64,000 nt of DNA from Synchiropus splendidus (GCF_027744825.2 NC_071342.1:24335501-24399500); one strand, 5' to 3'; counted from the first letter of the stretch, positions 23,860 to 37,649 are shown. A program made the numbers and translations. Notes: generated by a model from the letters alone, not told the origin.

Positions 23860-24330
23860 TTCTTGTCTCTCGCCGTCCATCCATGGCCTATAAAGTCTTG
23901 CAAAAACATCTCACAGTATCCCCCCCCCCCTCAAAAAAACCTCCAGCCATCTGTGAATGATTCCTCACACAGGATCCCACTCATGACATCTGGCACAAAG
24001 CTAATATTCATAACCCTTATTCCCCATCTAGGCAGGGCTTTTACGAAGGGAAAAAAATATTAGCGAGCTAAATGTCATAATTCACCCCCTGCCTGACAAG
24101 ATCACTGTTCACAGATGACTGACTGCTGAATTTGTGGCTGTTAATTTGCCAGGCAGCAGAAAAATGGCTGACACCTCAGAATGGCACGTTCGCCCGCTCC
24201 GAGGGGGCAGGTAGTACCGATCGGCGTCTTACGCTGAGAGATGGTTCATAATCAGATCATAACAGATTAGCCTAGATAGTGCTTGATAATGTCAGGGTGC
24301 GCCCTGAGACACAGATGTGTCGAGCCAATG
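23860..24330. promoter_or_regulatory. candidate conserved non-coding block
   Basis: The block includes ggcctataaagtcttgc, agctaatattcataaccc, a poly-A patch, tattagcgagctaaatgtcataattcacc (split here by eye into AT-rich cores) and ggttcataatcagatcataacag. Only a C10 run at 23921-23930 is low complexity. Enhancer-like; unverified. Confidence 0.33.
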
Positions 24331-24584
24331 GAGAGAGAGAACACAGGGAGAAGGTTTCGGGAATCTCTTTGACTGCCACTTCTCACCCTTTTTAATTAGT
24401 GAGTCATTTTGGGGGAATAAAGACGGGGTAAAAATGGAACAAGACAAACCATCCAGAGAGCGAGAAGTAGAAGCTGCGGTCTGTCAGAATTACAAGCTGA
24501 ATGAGGCTCTGGTTGGTCAATGCTAACTGGAGAAATATGCTTGGCGAGCGCTAACCTAGTTTTTAAGTCATTATCTATTTGCTC

Positions 24585-24600
24585 TTGTGTGTGTGTGTGT
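24585..24600. repeat. (GT)8 tract
   Basis: A short GT tract about 130 bp upstream of a CA tract at 24730-24760. Together they could pair in RNA. Confidence 0.9.
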
Positions 24601-24728
24601 TTGTGTGCGAGTGCGTATTTGTGTATACAGCATGTAAGGGGACTGATAAAATATTCCTCTCCTTGGTTGGCCCCGGGGCATTCCAATTGCCCCTGGCTCC
24701 TTCCAGTCACTGGCCTGCTCCTTAATTG

Positions 24729-24729
<1 letters not shown>

Positions 24730-24760
<31 letters not shown>
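24730..24760. repeat. (CA)n microsatellite
   Basis: Thirty-one bases of CA dinucleotide followed by further short CA-rich patches to about 24815. A 14-bp palindrome ATGCATGCATGCAT lies at 24833-24846. Confidence 0.95.
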
Positions 24761-24762
<2 letters not shown>

Positions 24763-25769
24763 GCACACACTGAAACACACATGCATAAAGAAAGACAGAG
24801 ATAGACACACGTATACAGACGAATGCACATCCATGCATGCATGCATTTTTCACACACGAATGTCCCCCCCTTCCCGAAGCATCCTTCATTGATTCAGCCT
24901 TCGTTACCCCCTCCTCCATCGCTGTCATGGCCGATCGCTGCGCCCACAGTGCTGCCTGTGGCTTATCCTCTCTCAGACTGGAGCTGGTTGGATGTACACA
25001 CTTGAGAGTAGCAGCCTGTCAACAGATGGACTTGCTCCCTGCAATGACTGACTTTAAAACTCGGTGAACGACAGCGATGAGGTCATCGATTGGCCATGGG
25101 GCACTTTGGGTGAGAGAGAAACGCGTTTGGGCTTGTCTTTCCTCTCCGAGACCGTGCACCAGGAAGGATGGCTCAGCCATGACTCCGTCAGGTTGTGGGT
25201 CCCTCTGCCCACTGTTTGCTGTCCAGCTGAAGGCAGCAGCAGAGTAGTCTTGATCAGACACTTCCGCAACTTCAGTCCAGCCTGTTCCAGTGGATGTCCA
25301 GACCTCAGATGACGCCTGTTTGTGCCTTCTGTATTTGGAAGAAAATGATGCTTGTGGACTTTTAAAGTTCGATAAATGGGCTCTTGGTGCACTGCTTGTG
25401 GCACCTTTTGGTCCGAGCCTGCTGTAATATTGACCCTCTGTGTGTAGTGTGTGTTTCAATACGAGTGGGAGTTTTGACTGATGTACATGTTCAAGAAAAT
25501 CCACCACAGGTCTTTTTTTTTTCTTAGTCTGAAGTCATCACTGTTGCAGTTCCCTGTCTCGGCCCGTCTGGGAACTTCTTTCAAGTGATCCATGCATCTC
25601 TTCGTACCTCATGTTTGTCTCCAGCCTTGCTCACACTCGGAGGTAACGGAGATGACATTTCAACAACGTGGCTGCCAAGAACAGTTTCAACACCTTTCCC
25701 ATATCACTCTTTCTTCTTCCATCTGTCCCGTTCTCTGGTCGAGGGGTTAAAGAAAAGCAGAAATTAGCC

Positions 25770-26360
25770 CCAGACCCAGCCGAGGCGATTGGTATCACAT
25801 TGCGGTGAAAATGGAAATGCCAATAAAGCTGGCGGCCCTTCCCCGTTCTCTTTCTCCTTGGAGCTAAAGAAAGTGTCTGCGGGTCAGACCAGAGTTTTTC
25901 GAAGGAAGAGGAAGGAGGGGAATACTCCGAGGGTTTTGGGTTTCCCTCTTTGACTCATGGGAAAGTAATATGGCTGACGCAAATGATCCAAGAATTTCTA
26001 AATCATGGTTAGCTTTCATCAGAGTTTCCGCATTTCATTTGCCGAGTCATCAGTTTCAGTGCATGTTCAACCTGGAAGAAAGTGCTTCTGTATGGTGATG
26101 TGGGGTCTAATGTAGGGGCCTTTGTCACGTAGTGACTCATTTAAATTGAATTTTACGCTCCATTTTGGAGAAACAGGTCCTTACCATTCGACACAAGGCT
26201 TTTAATTACCATCATTACTGCTCCTGGATGGTTTTATTCAGCATAAATCAATAGTGTTGATAAGGTAAGTGTCAGTAATGAAGTGGTGGTGTGGAGTAAT
26301 TAGGAGCTCAATGGAATCCAGTTGACTGAGGTAGAATATTGAAAAGAAAAGATTCCGACT
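25770..26360. promoter_or_regulatory. candidate conserved non-coding block
   Basis: About 590 bases without simple repeats. Motifs include ggcttttaattaccatcatt, cagcataaatcaatagtg, gttgataaggtaagtg, catttaaattgaattttac and a PBX/HOX-like aaatcaat. One of the most enhancer-like stretches of the 22 kb intron, judged by eye. Confidence 0.38.
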
Positions 26361-26970
26361 CCAGGCCGGTTTGTTCGGGCGCTTGGCACAGTGGCACTGA
26401 CTGGCTGGATTCAGGTATTAAAGCTCAACACTTGGCGCCCTTTCATGCTTGACTTAACATGAGGTACTTCCTCCAAGTGAGGATGGATTTAAAAGTAGGA
26501 ATGTCAACTCGTACCTCAAGTCGTGGCAGGCTTACCAGGTCAGTCCGCCCTGCCATGGAAACACAAGTCTCCTCGTCAGACTTGCTTCCAGCTATAGCAG
26601 CACCTCAGCTTCCAATGACCGAGTGGGTTTAGCTCACTAAAATGGAGTTGTCATTTTATTTAGGTCCAACTCCATATATTTCTTTATCTGTGCACTTTCT
26701 TCTCATTAATTCACTCACGCACCCACTCACTCCGTCTGTCTACAAGCTGCACAACTCCTGCCATTTGCTTCTGTTTTCCCAACTCGCACGGGACGAGCCC
26801 CTAGGTTTGTTATTGTAGGCTTTGCTGAACATGAGCCGGTCTTTACAACGGATTGAAAGCATTTGCTTCCAATGAAAATCTGGTCTTAGATTACAAGGCT
26901 TCAGCCGCCGCTCGCCCCGTCTCTTCCACCAGGCAGAGAGATGCAGCAGGAGAATAGAGGAGTGGGTGTG

Positions 26971-26984
26971 TTGCCCCCTGGTAG
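26971..26984 (-). promoter_or_regulatory. CTCF-like motif
   Basis: ttgccccctggtag is the reverse complement of a CTCF core of the form CCAGGGGGCAA. This core matches the central consensus AGRKGGC well. Occupancy cannot be inferred from sequence alone. Confidence 0.33.
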
Positions 26985-26989
26985 AGAGA

Positions 26990-27240
26990 AAACTCACTTG
27001 TTAAGCCTGGGCTGCGTTTGTCCCGAGCTAATGATGTAACCCAAGCCTGCAAGACGAGAATGATTTTAGCACAGCAGAGTAGCTCGGAGAAGGGATTTGT
27101 GCATCAGTTGCGGCTGTTTACAGGCCCTGTGATTGATTCACTGATTTGCTAATCGCACTTTAATCTAATTCGTTTTTGAGAAAACAGCTTGTTTCCCGTT
27201 ATTAGATGGAGATGAATGAAGTTTTTCTTTAACCTTTACT
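26990..27240. promoter_or_regulatory. candidate conserved non-coding block with a TGATTGATT site
   Basis: Contains gagctaatgatgtaaccc, a PBX-type TGATTGATTC at 27130-27139, tttgctaatcgcac and ctttaatctaattcg. MEIS-PBX-HOX complexes use TGAT-containing composite sites, so an auto- or cross-regulatory enhancer is plausible; inference only. Confidence 0.35.
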
Positions 27241-27599
27241 TCTTTGGTGTTGCCTTTACTTCAGCCTTTATTGTCATTTCTCTATCCTCTCACTGGAGAC
27301 ATAAATGTAAAGATAAGCTCACGGAAGAGTTTGGTCCATCCTCCTCTAAGGAGGATGTCTAGACCATATCAACTGGGAAGAGAACTTCTGAGGGCCCAGA
27401 TTAGAGCAGCAACAACGTGCGCTCCAAACTGTTGGCGAACTGTTGTGTTTTGGCTGATGGGCGCCGCGTTGAAGCGAGTGTTTTGCATATGTGCATTATT
27501 AATGTGCAGTGCAGTGGGCGGCGTTTGAGTCAGTATCACAACATCTGTGGGAAAACAAGCCCTTGTTTCATCCCTCCCCCAGCCAGCCTCCTCACCATC

Positions 27600-28720
27600 A
27601 CCTCCACTTCCACACCAGCTTCATTAGTGAGCCCGGAGTGCGTGTGCATATGCATCTGCCTCGGCCTGACTTGCTGGAGAGAGAGCACTAGCCAAGAGTG
27701 CCGTGGCGTATGGATCTGTGAGAGCCTCGCTCTCCTAATGGTGTATATAATTCAGGTGCCCTCCAGGCATGCTTTCAGGAATTCTTTTGCCTGAGGTAAT
27801 GGGGAGCAAAGGCCTGGGTTTTAGGCCGCTGATTATTCCATTGATGTGGCGGGCTGGAAAAAAGTCATCTCCAACCAGATTAACGCCAACATCCCCATTA
27901 ATTATCGATGAATCAGGGGCTTACCTAGGTGCGGGGTGTCGCCTTCTTGCAAGCTAGCCTGGTGCAGTTATCTTCTCCTGCTACTGCCAGCAGACTCGGG
28001 AGCTTTAGAAGTGCTTTGTGTGTAATCAATAAATAACTGGATCCTATTCTGTGCACTTCTTTTTTCCTCCTGCTCACTTCCAGCAGAGAGAAGTGATGCG
28101 GGACTAAAGTCAGTTATCAGCCGGTGGAATGTTTTGTTTTTTTTCCGCAGTGAGGGGAGCTACTTGTTTACCTGTTTCTTTCATGATTGTCATCTTCATT
28201 GAGGGAGGCTCATATTTCTGAATAATGATAATAACCGCCCCAGATGAAGGAGCCTCCACGCGGGCTGTATAGAACGCTTGCTGTAATTGGGTAGTTGGCT
28301 GTGGGTTAGTGTGCCTGAATGGCTTCATGTTGTTGATTCCGAATGCGGAGAAAAGGCCCGCAGAGCGACTTCCTTTCACTTTTCCTCCCGGCTCTAACAC
28401 CCTAAGCTGCCTCCCCTTAGGTTAGGTTAACTGGCCTTAATAGAGTCTTATCAAAGCCCTACAGGTTGCTGTAAGCAGCCATGATGCCATTGTTATGAAA
28501 AACAGCTAGCTTTGTTAGCGCTGTTTGTGCCTGCGATTTCCTTTTTTCCACCTATTTTGCTTTTATTTTCCGCCGCCCCCCCTCTCTCATCCTCCCCTTT
28601 TGTAGTGCCGTGTTACTCCTTCCACCTAAGGTAAAATGGCAGGAGGCGCTGGGGCGACGCTTCAATAACTATTTTCCCCTCAGGATAATAAAGACTAAAT
28701 CTCTCTGTCATTTTCAATTC
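27600..28720. promoter_or_regulatory. candidate conserved non-coding cluster just upstream of the 146 bp exon
   Basis: More than 1 kb with hardly any simple repeat. Notable are ATTAATTATCGATGAATCA (27897-27915), which overlaps a TAATTA homeodomain core with a CUX/ONECUT-type ATCGAT, plus tgattattccattgatgtgg, gtcagttatcag and tgataataaccgcc. Position close to a coding exon and uniform texture suggest deep conservation. By eye. Confidence 0.38.
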
Positions 28721-29015
28721 TGCACGGGCTTGGATGGGTGAGTGGGGAAATGCGACCTTACAAGTCCTTTGTGCTCCCCTTCTCCCTCTCTTCCTCGCAG
28801 AAAGACGCGGGTGTTTTCAAGTGGCAGGGGGGAGAGAGAAATGAAAGGCAGGGTTATTTATAAATGTATTAAAATTGAATGCATTTATGAGGTGCTGTTT
28901 TCTAGCCATTCTCTGCTTGCCATTGTTGTGTCAAAGCCCCCCAGAATTCCTCGGAAATCGCATTTATTCCCTTTGAACACAGCGAATGAAGGAAGTAAAC
29001 AAATGGTGTGTCTGA

Positions 29016-29417
<402 letters not shown>

Positions 29418-32400
29418 TGAAGCCCCCGGCCAGAACTGCTACAGCACCATAGATGAGCCTTATTAAAAACAAATCTGTTGTTATTTAACAGATGCTGCGG
29501 ACGCTGGAAACGGCATGTGTCGTTTTCGCTCGATGACGGCAGCGGGTTCCAGCGCTGCTGCTGACACGTAGACAAATGATCTGACACGAACATTCCCCGC
29601 CCAGGCCCCAGCCAAAACCATGCAGACTTTGGATCCTTTTTATTTCCAGAATATATTGCATCACATTACACAATCATGTTTCAAATCTACTGTGACACAT
29701 AAAATCAGAGCCGTTTGCTTCGCTTATTGGGCGTTTGCCTCGTGTGCCAACAGAGCGGATTATGGTGGTTGAGACTGGATTACCACTTCAGTGTTTGTTA
29801 GTTGTTTGTCTGCTGGTCAGTGTGTTTCAACACCATTTGACTTGTATTTCGAGACCAGCCAGGCTTTGTCATGTTAATAGCAAAAACAATTCGCACCTAC
29901 TTTGATATTGAACTTCATATGTAAAAACAACAACAGGGAAATGAGGAAATTCTAATCTTCTTCTCATACCAAAACCTTCCCATCACCTTGCACACACTCA
30001 CACAGGCACGGTGCACACACACACACACACCTCACATACACACTTGGTTCACCTCCCACTCCCTGACCTCCACCCGTACACACCTGAAACCTTTGGGGCC
30101 ACAGAGGAAAGGTGTTCCAAACATACTCACATCCTGTCCCTCCAGTAGTACAGTCCCGCACACACACGCTCACATTTGGTGAAACACAACACACCTACTG
30201 TGTCATGTTACACCATGTGTTGATGGACGCTTCTGCAGTGTTAGATCCTGAAGAAAGTCTGGGGTTGTTCTCCGGAGGGACGGTCAAGCAAGCTGGCAGC
30301 TGTAGCAAATGCACTCTGAATCAAATATCAAGTTTTAGGTGATAAATGAAGTTAACATGTAGATCCTGTTGGCTGTCACCATGTTTGCACGCGTAGATTA
30401 TCTTAATAACTTAAACAATAGCTTCATTGATCTTAGTCCAAAGAAAACTAATTCATATTTTGTTTGCATTGTAAACCATTTTGGCTGTTTATGAACAGTA
30501 GTTGATGGACAGACCTACTTGGATGTGGTCAAACTGGAGAGTTTGCTTTGATGACGTGTGACCTTGGTGACGTAGCAATGCAAGCTAGCTCCAATTGTCC
30601 CGCGACATTCATGTAATTTCTTTAAGACCTGTAAATCTTGTTGCTGCCACTTCTGTATAACGTGATCATCTTCACTTGTTCTTGAGCAGTCGATGCTTCT
30701 GTTTTGACTTCTGAGGCGCAGCACAAGCTAACACTGGCTCAGCTAGCCCTGTCCAATCGAGCATCCGGTTACATGCCGGCTTAATCCAGATGGATTACCA
30801 GGGCAGCGTATTCTGACGAAGACAAATTTCTCTCCGTAAGTCTGGTCTTGCACCGGATCTGTTTTGCTCAACTGTCATGTGACCGTGGTCAGTGATGGCT
30901 ACAGTGAAACAAGAGAGTTACTGAGTTACGTGACCGTCTTCTTTGATACAAAAGTTTTTTCGACAGGACTGTTGTAATAAAGCTAGGCTGAAGATAAGGC
31001 TGGGGTTGGTGCCTCCTAGTGGGCTCCCTGGCGCAGAACATTCCAGGTGATGGTCTTCAACAAATCCTGAATTACTGCCATGTGGACTCAAAGATCAGTC
31101 CTGAATCTGTATAGTCTGTAGTCAGAACAAAGCAGACTGGGCTCACTCATGGTCAGTGAAGTACACCTAACTTTATTAACACCATCTTAAGTGTTTCTTT
31201 TACCGTCATTATCGACCAACCTGCGGTTGAACAAGGCATTTCATATGTACTGCCTGTACTGAAAATAACAGGTTTGGGAAGAATGGGGATCCTGCTGTTT
31301 ATTTCCTGTGATTCGCCCTCACATTTGGGCCCTCGGGGGGTTCCAGTCTACTGAAGGGGAAGGTGGGTGTTGAGCTGCAGCTGTGATTGCACCAGCGTTG
31401 TAGGTGGTAGGTGGCAGTCATTCAGACTCTGGATTTCAGAAATGGTAGTCAAACATCTCTGCTTTTCACATCAGGCTTATTTGAATATCTGTTTGGTGGA
31501 GGATGGTGGGTTTCTTAATCAACTAAAACTAAATGTTTTTCACTGTTTAAGTCTATTGACTAGAGTACAACAGGACAAAAGCTGATGTGTGTAAGAGAGA
31601 CATTGGCAACAACAATGAAGGCAGAATGATCACACACGCTACTGTTTGCTTCACATCTTAGAGACTCGGCTCTGCTCGACCTGCACGTCAAGTTTGGTCT
31701 CTGCTGTCTTTGTTTAAAAAGACAGTTGATATATTTATGTCGATTTATAAAGAGAAATTATTGGTAGATTTTTGATTTCCGCTTCAACGCTGTGACTGTC
31801 AGACACATTGTGGGGCGGTTGGAAAGATGGTTCCATCAACAGTCGGGTAGTTGTGATGGCTAATGATCCTTGCTGCGGGTCGGGGGATGCAGGGCAGGCT
31901 CGTGCTGAGTATGCCTGAAATATATTTGGGTCTGTGTCCAGTCAGTGATTTATGAACAAGTGGTAATGTTTCAAAATGACTGTTGGAACTGACCAGCAGC
32001 CAGAGGCCAAACTGAAGGGAAGGCGTGATGACATCTTGTCATTTAACCACATTGTCACAACTTCACAGACAAAGTGGTTGTCAGATGAAGTGGTCGAATA
32101 GCAAAGAGGGAAGAGATGTAAAATGTCCTGCAGTGGAACGCTGAAGACTTGACACAGCGAGCGGTTTGAATGGGTTTGTGAAGATGATGACAGTTGCAGC
32201 TTGTTGAGCGTCTCTTTCCAAAACGCCCAATGAGCTCATCGGCTGTTGACAGCTCTTGAGGGACAAGTCCATCAGGAGAACTTGGCCGTGTGGCCTCGGA
32301 GCGAGGACAGAACTCGCTGCTGTAGAACCAGGCTGTTAAACATGCGGCTGACCAAAGTCAGTGCCCTCAACTCATTTCATCTGTTCAGAGAGATGGCGCG

Positions 32401-32689
32401 TCAGATATGTGCTGACTGAACATCTGAGACATTAATAGCCATCGGGTTTTAATAGATTCAGTTAGTGAGTTCAATAAAATGTACTTGGAAGTACTATACT
32501 CAAGAGACAAACAGATAAAACTCAGACATTGATGGAAGGAAAATGGCTTTCTGTGTATTACAACTAAAATATTATGAAGTCTTTATACACTGCTCCCAAG
32601 AACGGCGTTTGACTGGGTGCCTTGAAAACCTCTTGACACTTGCCGCTCTTTTGAACGACAAGCCGCTCAGTGTCTCAGCAAGATGCGGA

Positions 32690-33320
32690 ACATTAGTCGA
32701 ATAAGTGGAATCCTCTTCTTTTCCTAATTCCATTGTTCAGCAGGGAAGCCCCTTCACCCCCTCCACATTCCTCTTAAATGGTATTTTCTTGTTTAATTTA
32801 ACAAGAAATGAGTAGTAAATGAAAGCTCAGGCGTCAAATCCCCAACGCTCGTCGCTCGCTGCTCTCCGCTCCCCAATGAGAAGGCAATTTGTGAAATGAT
32901 GTGATGGAGTAATTAGATGGAATTCACCCCCATCTTGTGTGTGTGTGTGTGTGTGTGCCAGAGCGAGCGCAGGAGCCTCGGCTTTCTGCATGTTAGCATC
33001 AGTATATTAGCCTGGCAGGCTGGGGAACACTCACATACACATTATCACTAACAGGCTCTCGCTCTGGCTCTCCTCCCCTCCTATTTGTACGCAGACGGAG
33101 TGTAACCAGGGGCAGCCGTGATCGCAGCCCATAAAAGAAGCCAACCCTCAATGATCGCCCCCCACCTACTCCTTCTTCTTCACCCTTTAAAATGTGTAAA
33201 ATGCACTGGGAGGGGATATAAAAAAAACTGCAAGGCATAATCCTGCATTAATACAATTAGAGTCTAATTTAAAGGCTCGCGTACGCAGATGTAGCTGAGG
33301 TGGGGGCTCTCTCCTCGTGG
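32690..33320. promoter_or_regulatory. candidate conserved non-coding block in the RLS-type intron
   Basis: Contains an inverted repeat TTTCTTGTT-6-AACAAGAAA with FOX-like TTGTTTA (32785-32808), gagtaattagatggaattc, gcattaatacaattagagtc and taatttaaaggc, with one (GT)11 interruption. It lies in the intron equivalent to human MEIS1 intron 8, where enhancers are documented. Equivalence of this particular block is not shown. Confidence 0.36.
32936..32957. repeat. (GT)11 microsatellite
   Basis: About 22 bases of GT dinucleotide inside a block otherwise lacking simple repeats. Confidence 0.93.
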
Positions 33321-36300
33321 GTTTTTTTTTTTTTGCTTCAACACAGCAGCGTACAGCCGGCAGTTTTGACCAGAAACAGGTGTGAAAAGCGATATAATTC
33401 ATTTCTGCACTGGCAGAGCAGGCCAGGAGTCGTGCTGTCTTGGGCTTTGGGTGGTAAAAGAATCCAGATAGGGTGTGGTAGCAGGCCGCCGAGGTGAGGG
33501 GAGGCCATCGCTACAGCTCCTGGATCAACACCTTCAGATGGACCCTACGTTGCTGATAATTACACGGGCTAGTGTTCAGTCAAAACGTCGGGAATAAATA
33601 AAGAACAACGAACGCAAGTGGAAGTGGAAATGCTAGTGCATGAAATATAATAATAATTTGGACAAATCTTTCAGATGCAGACCAAACGTTTTCTAAGAAA
33701 ATATGTCAGAATAGAACAATTCCTAAGTGATATGGTTTTAGCTATATGTTGAGATACTTTATTTTCTGATGGTTATGTTGGGTGAATCCCAAGTAATGAC
33801 ATCATTACAATGTCGACACAATGGTGTGGAAACATGGCGAAATGTGAGTCAGAGGCAGGAACAAGCAGCATTGTCAGTTTGGATTTAGCATGTATTCAGA
33901 TGAATGTTTTCCGTTTTGCTGGTCCCATGATTGTTGTTCCACTTGTGATTTGATGGGCAAATTAAAAATGTCACGAAGGATAACTCCAAATGAGCGTTGA
34001 AGCCTCTCGGACGCCTGGTTTATGACTCTGAAAGGCACCAGGAAGTAGCTGAAGCGCATCAGCTGACTGTGTTTTATGTATTTGTTCATGCAGAACAACA
34101 AAGAGGGGATGTCCTTCTCGACAGTGCCGTGGTGTGCTGTGGTGGCTGTGGTGGCCTGGTGTCTCCGATTAGCTCTTAATTCAATCGGAGTGGCAGCAGA
34201 ATTTGTGGCGCCACTGTATTAAGATTTCAAAGCGTCACTGGGAGGACAGACAGATTTGCCAGAAACAGGCGTGACACTGTGACAGGACAGAGCGCCAGAG
34301 AAGAACAAGGGTTATTCTTATTCCCTGCTTTTTCACTGTGATTCAGACACTTTATCTCTGGGAATAGATTTGGCTCGTGTTCCTGCTAGCTCTGGTGCTC
34401 CTGCCCGACATTGAGTGGCTGCTTAGCTGCTGAAAATCCAGAGGTTCATGACATGCTCCTTCTGATTTAGAAGTAGTTGGTGTCAAATATGAGGCAGCTG
34501 AGTCAACCTGTCCACCCCCACTAGACACACACTGAGCCCCCACCCCCACGTTACCCCACACCTTGTAATGAAAACATCATCAATTATCCTACTTGACAGG
34601 CCCCTGAGACCAAAGCCCCCCTTTTGGGGCTTCTTTTTGTCAACTGACCCCTGCGCACACACAAAAATGACATTTCACACACTTGCAACTATTCCATGTG
34701 GACACGATGCTTTGTTGATGAGGTTGATGCAACTCAAACCTCGGCAGCGTTGCTCAGCTCCGCGCCGGCGTCCATTATGTGGGGTTCTGAGGCGTGGGTG
34801 TAGGGAGTTGCTGATGCTATCGCCAGGGCATGTCCTGACATGGACTCCAGAAAAGCCATCTGTTTCATGATTGATGGACAGAATGATGGATGGATGTGTA
34901 GATGAATTGGAGGATAAAAGGGCACAGCAGAGCGACACATGGCAGACGGGGTCAGCTCAGAGCGGATCACTTTGTTTGTATCAGTTTGCAGAGGCATTAG
35001 TGACTTTTCACATCATTTATCCCTCCGAAAACACGGTCCTGCCGAAGTGACTTTTGGGGCCATTAGCCAGAATTTAAAGTTTTGTTGTATGATAGTCATA
35101 ACCAAAAGTTGAGATCATGAAAGCTGCGTCCAGCTGGCGATTCCCTGCTGAAAGCGCCATCAAAACCAAATTGACAACATGCTTTCTCCCTTTTAGTAGC
35201 AATATTCCCATCATTTGATATGGTTTTTACTGCATTAAAAGACATTTTCAGTTTGATATGGTGACTTTTTAATGCTCACGTATGATTGAACAATATAGTT
35301 TGATGCATTCTAAGAGTCACGGTTATGTAGCAATGCGTCATTTCTCATGGTTACCTTTTCATTTAAACGTGCTCTGCAGCTTGGCCAAGCCGCTCCTAGA
35401 TGTGGTTGGCCTGCTTTATAGCTGCATGCCCTCTTTAATGAAATTCATAAGTTTGGGTTTCTGTGGTGTTGCGCCGTGTGTCTGACCTGCCAAGACTGCA
35501 CGGGGAATGGCTTGTTTAGAGTATTGTCTAAAGAAAAAAAACTCAGTTGTATATGGATCGAAATTGAGGAAATTGGAACTGCGTTGCCCCGTTGCCAGTT
35601 TGGATCCGCAGCCGTGGTTTTACGCTTCGTCTTTGGTGGTAGATTTTATCACCAAACATCTTAGACTCCAATCAGTTTAGACATTAATTGTGTGTTCTCA
35701 TTACTTCCACATGACTGTGCACAGTTGGCTTTCGAAGGACCTCATGTTCACCTTCAAGTAATCAAGTAAAAGCATTACACACCGGATTGTTTGAATCTTG
35801 GGTGTTTCTTTATTTCCATTTGTCTTTTATTTGTAATTGGAAACAGATACACATTCATGCTGCTCCATTACATTCAGTGTTTAGAATGTATAAATAAAAT
35901 ATCAAACGTATCCCTGAGCACTGTCAGTGTGTGAGCCAAATGAAAGGAGGCGAGGAAGATAGAAAAATTGTTGATCTGATGAGAAAACTGAATGGGGGCT
36001 AAGGGTTCAGGGGGACCAAGTGTTGACAGTCATATTGTCTCTAATAATGAAATTTCACTGTATAAATACAGGGCAAAATTTGGCTCTTATTTCACGTTCA
36101 GTAAATGGAAGGCTTCTGGACGTGTCTTGCATTTCAATCAGTTTCTATTTGCAATGCATTTGAGAGACAGGAAATGGCACAAATATATGATATTGAAATC
36201 GTATTGAAAATAAAAGAGTGAGACACATTTGTAAGTGAGCGGGCTGCAGGCCGTGCTTTGCCCTGGTCTGACTTAAAAAGACCAAACCGCTTTTATGGCT

Positions 36301-37649
36301 ACATCAGAGTTTTGTGTCCAGCGTGCAGGTTTTCACTTCTTGTGCTGGTTTTTAAAAGCCCAGAAGGAGGCTAAAGTTTTAATCAGTGTCACCTATGAAC
36401 TCCCCCAAGATGTTCGGGCCAAAGGCAGCCATATGTGTTGATCTGGCCTTCGATGAGAGGAGGGCCGGCGTGCGTCCCGGGGAACGTGAGAACTTTACAG
36501 ACCCCAAGGTTGGTCATCAGGAGTGCAGCGCTGAAGGGCATGGAGGACACAGAGGCAGGGTGGAGGCAGGCTTCTGACAGGAAACCTGAGTTTCTGCTTG
36601 CCTTGCTTTATCGTCGTTAATTCTGTGTCGTATCTGGGAAAGTGAGTGTGTTTCAGTGTAGTGAATCGGAGAGATTTACAGCTTCGTGCCGCGACAGTCT
36701 TTCACTCTGGCCGTACTTTCATGATCTGCTGTTTGAGACACGCTTGTGGGCTACACACCAGAACACGGACATGCGAAATGGTCTTTTGTTCACGAGTGGC
36801 TGGGACGTCTTTTGTCTTCACTTATTTGGAAGTGCACTTCACACAGCTGTGACGTCAGCACCTGGGTGCGGTGTGGAGTTCCCCTCTACCGCTCTGGTAT
36901 TTATTGGATGGTGAGTGGCGAGCCTGGGGAAAATATTGTCATAAGTCTGCGGTTCTCCTGATGGAATGTTCATATTCAACACTTGCAGATCACAGATAGG
37001 CTGGCTGACACTTTGAATTACAGGCTGGTTCCATTCAGAGCAAGTGGTGATGAAGTCATGGCGGTCAGCAGTTATGTTCACTTGTTAGGGACTCTGTTAA
37101 AGCCTTGGGTGGCGTGACCTCAAATTCATATCAGACCTTTCAATGGTATTTTTATTTTAATCGAGCGTGACACTTCAAATTCATTTTTTTTCATGTTGAC
37201 GTCTTGATTTATTTGAGTGACTTTCTGCACTTGGTCAGAGGTTTCAGACCAACACATTTAATGTGGAAACTCTGGTTTGTGTGACTTATTTTTTCTTTTT
37301 TGCTGAATGCTCTGCTATGTTTCACCAACTTTCGATGCAAGTTGTGCAGTATTTGATTCTAGAATCATGTTGGACAAAATGTTGAATGTAACTGTTGATG
37401 TAACTCAGTATGTGTTGCTTTTCAGGAAGTAAATATTTGCATTATTTCTGTGAGTGTTGCCTTGTTTCTGTTCCTGTCAACGTCCCTGCACACATTCCCT
37501 GTGGTCCACTGTTGTAGAGAATTGTGACTGTGTGAAGACATGAACTTCCGTGTCGGACAAAAAGGATTTCCAATGGCCAAATGTTGAAATTAGCTCATCA
37601 GAACTGCGGAAATATTTGTGGTAGCCAGCAGCTTTTAGGAAAGCGAGTT

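Noticed and set aside
25019..25507. 162-codon minus-strand reading frame
   Set aside because: No recognisable domain, and a second minus-strand frame of 116 codons overlaps it. In 64 kb a few stop-free runs of this length are expected by chance.
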